From assembly GCA_032622095.1 (NCBI GenBank), contig CP136067.1, positions 128,189,030 to 128,253,029 of the forward strand: a stretch of 64,000 nt of DNA. The letters are read 5' to 3'. Of this stretch, positions 59,982-64,000 are shown one piece after another (position 1 is the first letter of the stretch; each line of letters opens with the position of its first letter). This stretch comes from Siphonodentalium dalli. Lineage: Eukaryota > Mollusca > Scaphopoda > Gadilida > Siphonodentaliidae. Below the pieces are notes generated by a model. It saw only the letters and a list, made by a program, of their open reading frames with translations, made no database searches and was not told where the DNA came from. The position numbers and the translations under genes were made by a program.

Positions 59982-61250
59982 CACGTCCTTTCAGGACGCA
60001 GCGTACCAAAACATCGTGTTTTCAAATATGATGGTAAAATCATTGAAAGGGTTCAGAACTTCACTTATTTGGGAATAAACTTCCGACGATCTGGCTCTTT
60101 CGCGGCAGCAAAAACAACTCTTGTAGAAAAGGCAACAAAAGCTATGTACGCATTAATTGGAAAGTCTAGAAAAAATTGCCTGTCGATCAGAAATATGTTT
60201 TATCTCTTTGATTCCTTGGTTTCGCCTATTGCTTTGTATGGATGTAAAATTTGGGGATTTGCTAACAACGATATAGTTGAAAACTTACACCGGAAATTCA
60301 TTAAACACATCTTAAGATTAAAACCATCTACCCCGAATTACATGGTGTATGGCGAAAGCGGACGGCTACCGCTTAGTATAATGATTAACACACGAATGAT
60401 CAAGTTTTGGTGCAAAGTGGTAAACAACGAAGATCGCATATACAGCAAAGTACTATAAAAGTTAGCTTATAGCTTATCACATGAAAATGATTATTGTTTT
60501 CCATGGCTCTGTAATATTCGCGGCATTTTGCTTGATTCTAGTCAATCCCACTTATTGGCAGCTGATCGAATTCAGAATGTAGACCAGCTAACTGTTTATG
60601 TAAGATGCTGCCTTATAGAAAAATTTGTTTCGAGTTGGTCGACAGACATTGATAACTCTAGCAGAGGTGTCATTTATAGAATATACAAGCACAATTTCCA
60701 CTTTGAAGAATATCTAGATTGTAGTAATAGAAACGATCGAGAAACTTTATGTAAATTCCGAACGTGCAACCACAAACTCCCAGTTGAGGTGGGTAGATGG
60801 CAAAACATTGATATCGAAGATCGTATTTGCACGCTATGCTCTTCGACAAGAGTTGGCGATGAATTCCACTACCTGTTTAAGTGTGAACACTTTAATTTTC
60901 TTAGAAACCGCCTACTGTCGAAAGAATTCACTGAAAGACCAAATGTTATAGTCATGAGCGAATTACTAAATACAAAAGTCAAACATTTATATCGCCGGCT
61001 ATGTATATTAATACGACACATTATAAAGGAATTTAATTAGATTAGGAAGGTGTATTACCCATTTGTTCAATGATATCATAAATGTGTATATGACAGCGAT
61101 GTTACATGTATATCTGATCATATGTCTTTTATATAACACTGTTATGTTCTAGATAAACCATGTTGACCACATGTATATATGTAAATATTGTACACGTATA
61201 ATTATCTCCATACCTTTATTAAGGGAGTGAGAAATAAATGAATTGAATTG
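59982..61250 (+). mobile_element. 5'-truncated L2/CR1-like LINE nested in LINE-C (LINE-D)
   Basis: LINE-C codons run '...WLYHAN' up to 59981 and resume 'CEAQILHARL' at 61254, so what lies between is inserted. The insert ends with AATAAATG and an (AATTG)n tail. It belongs to the same broad group as LINE-B. The target duplication is at most a few bases and ambiguous. Confidence 0.85.
60003..61040 (+). pseudogene. LINE-D ORF2 C-terminal remnant
   Basis: One continuous frame with a single premature TAA at 60456-60458. It starts in the thumb region ('FTYLGINFRRSG'), then 'IALYGCKIWG' and 'ESGRLPLSI', and ends in a C-x2-C...H-x4-C knuckle 'CTLC...HYLFKC' at about 60832-60894, as in LINE-B. The catalytic palm is absent through 5' truncation. 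Confidence 0.85.
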
Positions 61251-61560
61251 AATTGTGAAGCGCAAATTTTGCATGCCCGCCTCAGGTTAAATTGTAGCAA
61301 TCTGAATTACCACAAATATTCTAACTTCATTGCCGACCAACCCATGTGTACCTGTGTTGAAGTAGAGGACACAGAACATTATTTAATTGAATGCCAATCA
61401 TACAATGCACAGCGACTGTTATTTATGAACGAAGTATCTGATATATGTAACATTACCACCAATATACTTCTACATGGTTCTGATGAACTGTCTCAGGAAG
61501 ATAACATAACGATTTTCCGAGAAGTTCAGAAGTAAATTATTCGTACAAAACGATTAAAAT
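61251..61560 (+). pseudogene. LINE-C ORF2 C-terminal zinc-knuckle region
   Basis: Continues the LINE-C protein after the nested insertion: 'ARLRLNCSNLNYHKYSN' then C-x-C...H-x4-C ('MCTC...HYLIEC'). The same arrangement in LINE-A ('CRLRNNCSDLNFDKQRN') shows the two are one family. A stop at 61533 precedes the probable original end at 61558. Confidence 0.85.
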
Positions 61561-62040
61561 AAATCTTGACCACAAACCAAGCACTTCCGCTTGAACCACG
61601 CACATGCATATCATCTATCATCTAACAGTTATCAAATCGACGCATATCGTCAAAAATCACGTGAGAAATATAATTATTAATGTTGATGCCATTATATATT
61701 CGTACAAATCCAATCGATAGTGGTGACGGCTCGGATGCAAACATGCTAGGTCAGAACACATAATTAGTGCATAAATTAAAAGCAATAGCATATCATTTAC
61801 ACTCCACACATCCCCCTATGATGATACAGGGCCCGTTTGGCCTCAAATCAGGAACGATAACTCTATCCGACTTTTACTCCGCAGTACTACCGTTGGAGTT
61901 TGACCTATATTCTCCGCCCACGCGTCGGTCTATTTGTACCGGTTGGACATGTCCGGACATGACCCGCTGGTTATATCCAGACTTCTCCATATGAATGGTA
62001 TATTATCTACATGTATATCACGTGATGATCTCGGTGGGGT
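61561..62040. other. No recognisable gene
   Basis: A 75-residue plus-strand frame at 61767-61994 has no recognised domain. It may be flanking sequence of LINE-C or of the Polinton-type element. Confidence 0.4.
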
Positions 62041-62054
62041 AGCTTCAGTCTTGA

Positions 62055-62173
62055 ATGTTAAAGTGACACTAGGCTCTCAATGGGGATGATTATTAAAGTG
62101 ACACTCACTATGGATGAATGTTAAAGTAACACATGGCGCACACTGTGGGATAATGTTAAAGTGACACTCGCAT
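62055..62173 (+). repeat. ~35-40-bp tandem repeat around TTAAAGTGACACT
   Basis: 'ttaaagtgacact' or a near variant occurs at about 62058, 62093, 62121 and 62155, each followed by 'atgggga' or a similar word. Confidence 0.75.
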
Positions 62174-62330
62174 TGAAAACTTCAAAAATTTCAAAAATTT
62201 CAAAAAGTTCAAAAATTTCAAAAAGTTCAAAAATTTCAAAAAGTTCAAAAAGTTCAAAAAGTTCAAAAATTTCAAAAATTTCAAAAATTTCAAAAATTTC
62301 ACAAATTTCAAAAAATTTCAAAAATTAAAC
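62174..62330 (+). repeat. 9-bp minisatellite TTCAAAAAK, about 17 copies
   Basis: TTCAAAAAT and TTCAAAAAG units alternate. The open frame across it on the minus strand (repeating FEI/FEL) is a by-product of the 9-bp period. Confidence 0.92.
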
Positions 62331-62470
62331 AAAATTCAGGATTTAGTCAAAAATATGGCTTGTTACCATTCATCGGAAAGCTATGGGGGTACGGTGGTGA
62401 GCGCCACCGAAAACAGCAAGTGAGCGAGGGAAAAAAGAGAAAAATAACATGACAAGTGGTACATAGTACA

Positions 62471-62478
62471 ATTTATTA
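62471..62478 (-). terminator. Polyadenylation signal of the ATPase gene
   Basis: AATAAA on the minus strand lies about 10 bases after the stop codon at 62485, a compact arrangement common in virus-like elements. Confidence 0.55.
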
Positions 62479-62484
62479 TATTAA

Positions 62485-64000
62485 CTATTCACTGTCACTT
62501 TCGTCCGAATTGTCATCACTTTCGTCAGATGTGTCATTTGTTTCGTCCATGAACTTTTCTAGCAATGGTCTGTACTTTAATATTGACATTTTCACTGCAT
62601 CACGATCTTCAAAACCATTCTTCATATATTTCTCCACTTTATCCATGACACTGTTGTGCAGAGTACCATTGCGCAGCCACATATTCTTTATTATTGTCCA
62701 AGCATAAACATTCATAAATAGCCTCATGCCTTCAGTTTTAAGATCTGTACTTTTAAGGTCCTTGTCAGCTTGTACTTTTGCCTCTTTTTCTGTCGAGCCA
62801 TTTTCCATATACGTTTCCACGTTATCACTCCATGCTTCTTGTGCTTTATCTCTACTCTCATCACACAAACTTTTGAAGTATTCATCTTCATTCGATTTAA
62901 TTTTCTTATTCTGACTATCATCCGTGTCTTCAGTTAATTTTCGTTTTAACTTATTTTCTTGACACCAGTTTTTTACGTGTCTCTGGACATCATGCTGATC
63001 TTCGAACAAAAGCCCACAGTCATTGCAAGGGTACGACATGTCTTCTCGAATGCCTATGTTTTTATGGTTTTCTTTATTAATTTCATTGATCTCACCAGGT
63101 GTCCTTATGTCCTTAGTATAGCCATTATGTTGACCCTGGGGCACAATATAATTATATGTCATGCACTCCCGTTGACCAGGGAGATCTCTGTCATCATATT
63201 TCATCTCATTCCGTTGATCCGGGCTATTGTTGTCATCACATTTCACCACATTCTGTTCATCTGGGTGCGCGCTGTCCTTATGGAGATTATATTTCATGCC
63301 ATTCCATTCACCCATATGTTGGTTCGTGTCCTCTTTTAGCACATTCTGTCGCAGCCGTAATGTGTCCGGGGTTGCGGCTTTTAAATCCACCAGTAGGTAA
63401 CCGTACGGTTCACTCGTCGCTTCCGAAAACTCTCGCATCATACGTTGAGGGCATTCAGGATACATCTGTCTTGATAATGTTGAAATTAAACCCTTGTCAA
63501 TTGGATTATTGAACAATACCAAATATTGACAATTTCGTCGTTGCGTCGGATCTTTGTTGTAGTAGAAATTCTGGTTCAAACTTATCAAAGATAAGTTCAA
63601 ATGGTGACTTCCTTCGGAATGTAAATCATTAACTCTCTGGTCTTTTGATGAAGTTTGCATCAAGTCATCGAGTACAACTAGATTTTTATACTGGGGGTTG
63701 ATAAGAGAATCCAAGTTTGCTGGTATTCCCCGTATAAAGTTGACCTGAGGGGTGACGGTATACTTTATGTCATCATATAGGGGCTGCCAATATTTATAAA
63801 ACCATATTATTCTGTCAGGTGCGGGTGATATTTTTGAGGCAGACTTTTGTAGCAAGGTTTTCACGAAGTATGTCTTCCCACTAGATGTCGGTCCACTTAC
63901 GCATGCTGTGAATGGATGCTTGAAAATAAAATCTGCTTGGACATTAGCCATTGGATCATCAAAGCAGGATGTTATGTCGCTTTGTTGCTGTTTCCCCCGC
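62485..64000 (-). CDS. Polinton/Maverick-type packaging ATPase with C-terminal C2HC finger (5' end beyond window)
   Basis: An open minus-strand frame. Counting from the methionine at 63951, Walker A is G20-T27 (GPTSSGKT), Walker B is L91-D96 (LVVLDD), and H116-H117-x-N-x-S with N126-Q127-N128 matches the conserved motif of Polinton and A32-like genome-packaging ATPases. After about residue 205 comes a linker of loosely repeated 14-17-residue segments (about 213-285), a C2HC finger (C309, C312, H325, C330), a lysine-rich NLS-like stretch, two related helical segments (about 370-400 and 435-470) and an acidic Asp/Ser/Glu tail. ATPases of this family pump DNA into capsids in known relatives; the finger-bearing tail has no assigned function. 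The frame is open through 64000, so the true start may lie outside the window. No other Polinton gene is in view. Confidence 0.85.
   Translation of the reverse strand, partial: RGKQQQSDITSCFDDPMANVQADFIFKHPFTACVSGPTSSGKTYFVKTLLQKSASKISPAPDRIIWFYKYWQPLYDDIKYTVTPQVNFIRGIPANLDSLINPQYKNLVVLDDLMQTSSKDQRVNDLHSEGSHHLNLSLISLNQNFYYNKDPTQRRNCQYLVLFNNPIDKGLISTLSRQMYPECPQRMMREFSEATSEPYGYLLVDLKAATPDTLRLRQNVLKEDTNQHMGEWNGMKYNLHKDSAHPDEQNVVKCDDNNSPDQRNEMKYDDRDLPGQRECMTYNYIVPQGQHNGYTKDIRTPGEINEINKENHKNIGIREDMSYPCNDCGLLFEDQHDVQRHVKNWCQENKLKRKLTEDTDDSQNKKIKSNEDEYFKSLCDESRDKAQEAWSDNVETYMENGSTEKEAKVQADKDLKSTDLKTEGMRLFMNVYAWTIIKNMWLRNGTLHNSVMDKVEKYMKNGFEDRDAVKMSILKYRPLLEKFMDETNDTSDESDDNSDESDSE

Larger units (their letters stand above)
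56992..61560 (+). mobile_element. CR1/Jockey-group LINE, near-complete ORF2 (LINE-C), split by LINE-D
   Basis: Endonuclease, reverse transcriptase and C-terminal zinc-knuckle region follow in the order expected for ORF2. The copy is interrupted by LINE-D at about 59982-61250. It is the same family as LINE-A at 0.9-3.5 kb, judged by the matching C-terminal segments. Several frameshifts and stops make it inactive. The natural end of ORF2 is probably the TAA at 61558-61560, after an earlier stop at 61533-61535. 5' and 3' element ends are not determined. Confidence 0.85.

Noticed and set aside
62121-62321. FEI/FEL-repeat protein
   Set aside because: Product of the 9-bp minisatellite read in one frame.

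Overview
Organism and overall character. This is AT-rich eukaryotic (animal) DNA, almost entirely repeats and transposable elements. I see no convincing host protein-coding gene, no rRNA or tRNA gene, no operon-like layout and no CRISPR array. The mix of CR1/L2-type non-LTR retrotransposons, hAT, PIF/Harbinger and TA-flanked DNA transposons, a Polinton/Maverick packaging ATPase, degenerate C2H2 zinc-finger DNA and repeats with (GGAC)n tracts suggests a lophotrochozoan marine invertebrate. A bivalve mollusc is my best guess, with modest confidence.

Layout. 0-4 kb: an older dispersed repeat (R1) split by a 5'-truncated CR1-like retrotransposon with a 7-bp target duplication. 5.5-10.5 kb: a palindrome, a hAT element with perfect 8-bp duplication, and a fold-back element whose loop carries tandem repeats. 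11-16 kb: a ZMYM-like zinc-finger exon remnant, small palindromes and a PIF/Harbinger element. 17.4-19.8 kb: second copies of two dispersed repeats and a second LINE fragment. 19.8-24.9 kb: about 60 degenerate zinc-finger units arranged in a ~1.5-kb higher-order repeat, each higher-order unit marked by the same LINE 3' tail. 24.9-30.4 kb: isolated zinc-finger relics on the minus strand, repeats, three sibling inverted-repeat elements and a double-hairpin MITE. 30.4-41.8 kb: an 11.4-kb TA-flanked inverted-repeat element inserted inside a zinc finger, itself carrying a nested hAT and a nested PIF/Harbinger element. 45-50.3 kb: a small hAT-like MITE and a 4.65-kb TTAA-flanked element with long inverted arms rich in ATGGCGGC-like motifs. 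52-56 kb: long palindromes and an intact 298-residue LINE ORF1 protein gene without an adjacent ORF2. 57-61.6 kb: a broken CR1-like LINE with a second LINE nested in it. 62-64 kb: a Polinton/Maverick-type packaging ATPase on the minus strand, open to the window edge.

How the parts relate. The minus-strand zinc-finger relics from 24.9 to 41.9 kb look like pieces of a decayed C2H2 zinc-finger locus. One finger type seems to have been amplified into the 19.8-24.9 kb array, and another was split by the 11.4-kb element. Most boundaries rest on target-site duplications or on comparison with an uninterrupted paralogue in the same window. Family names for retrotransposons and transposons come from motif recognition only.
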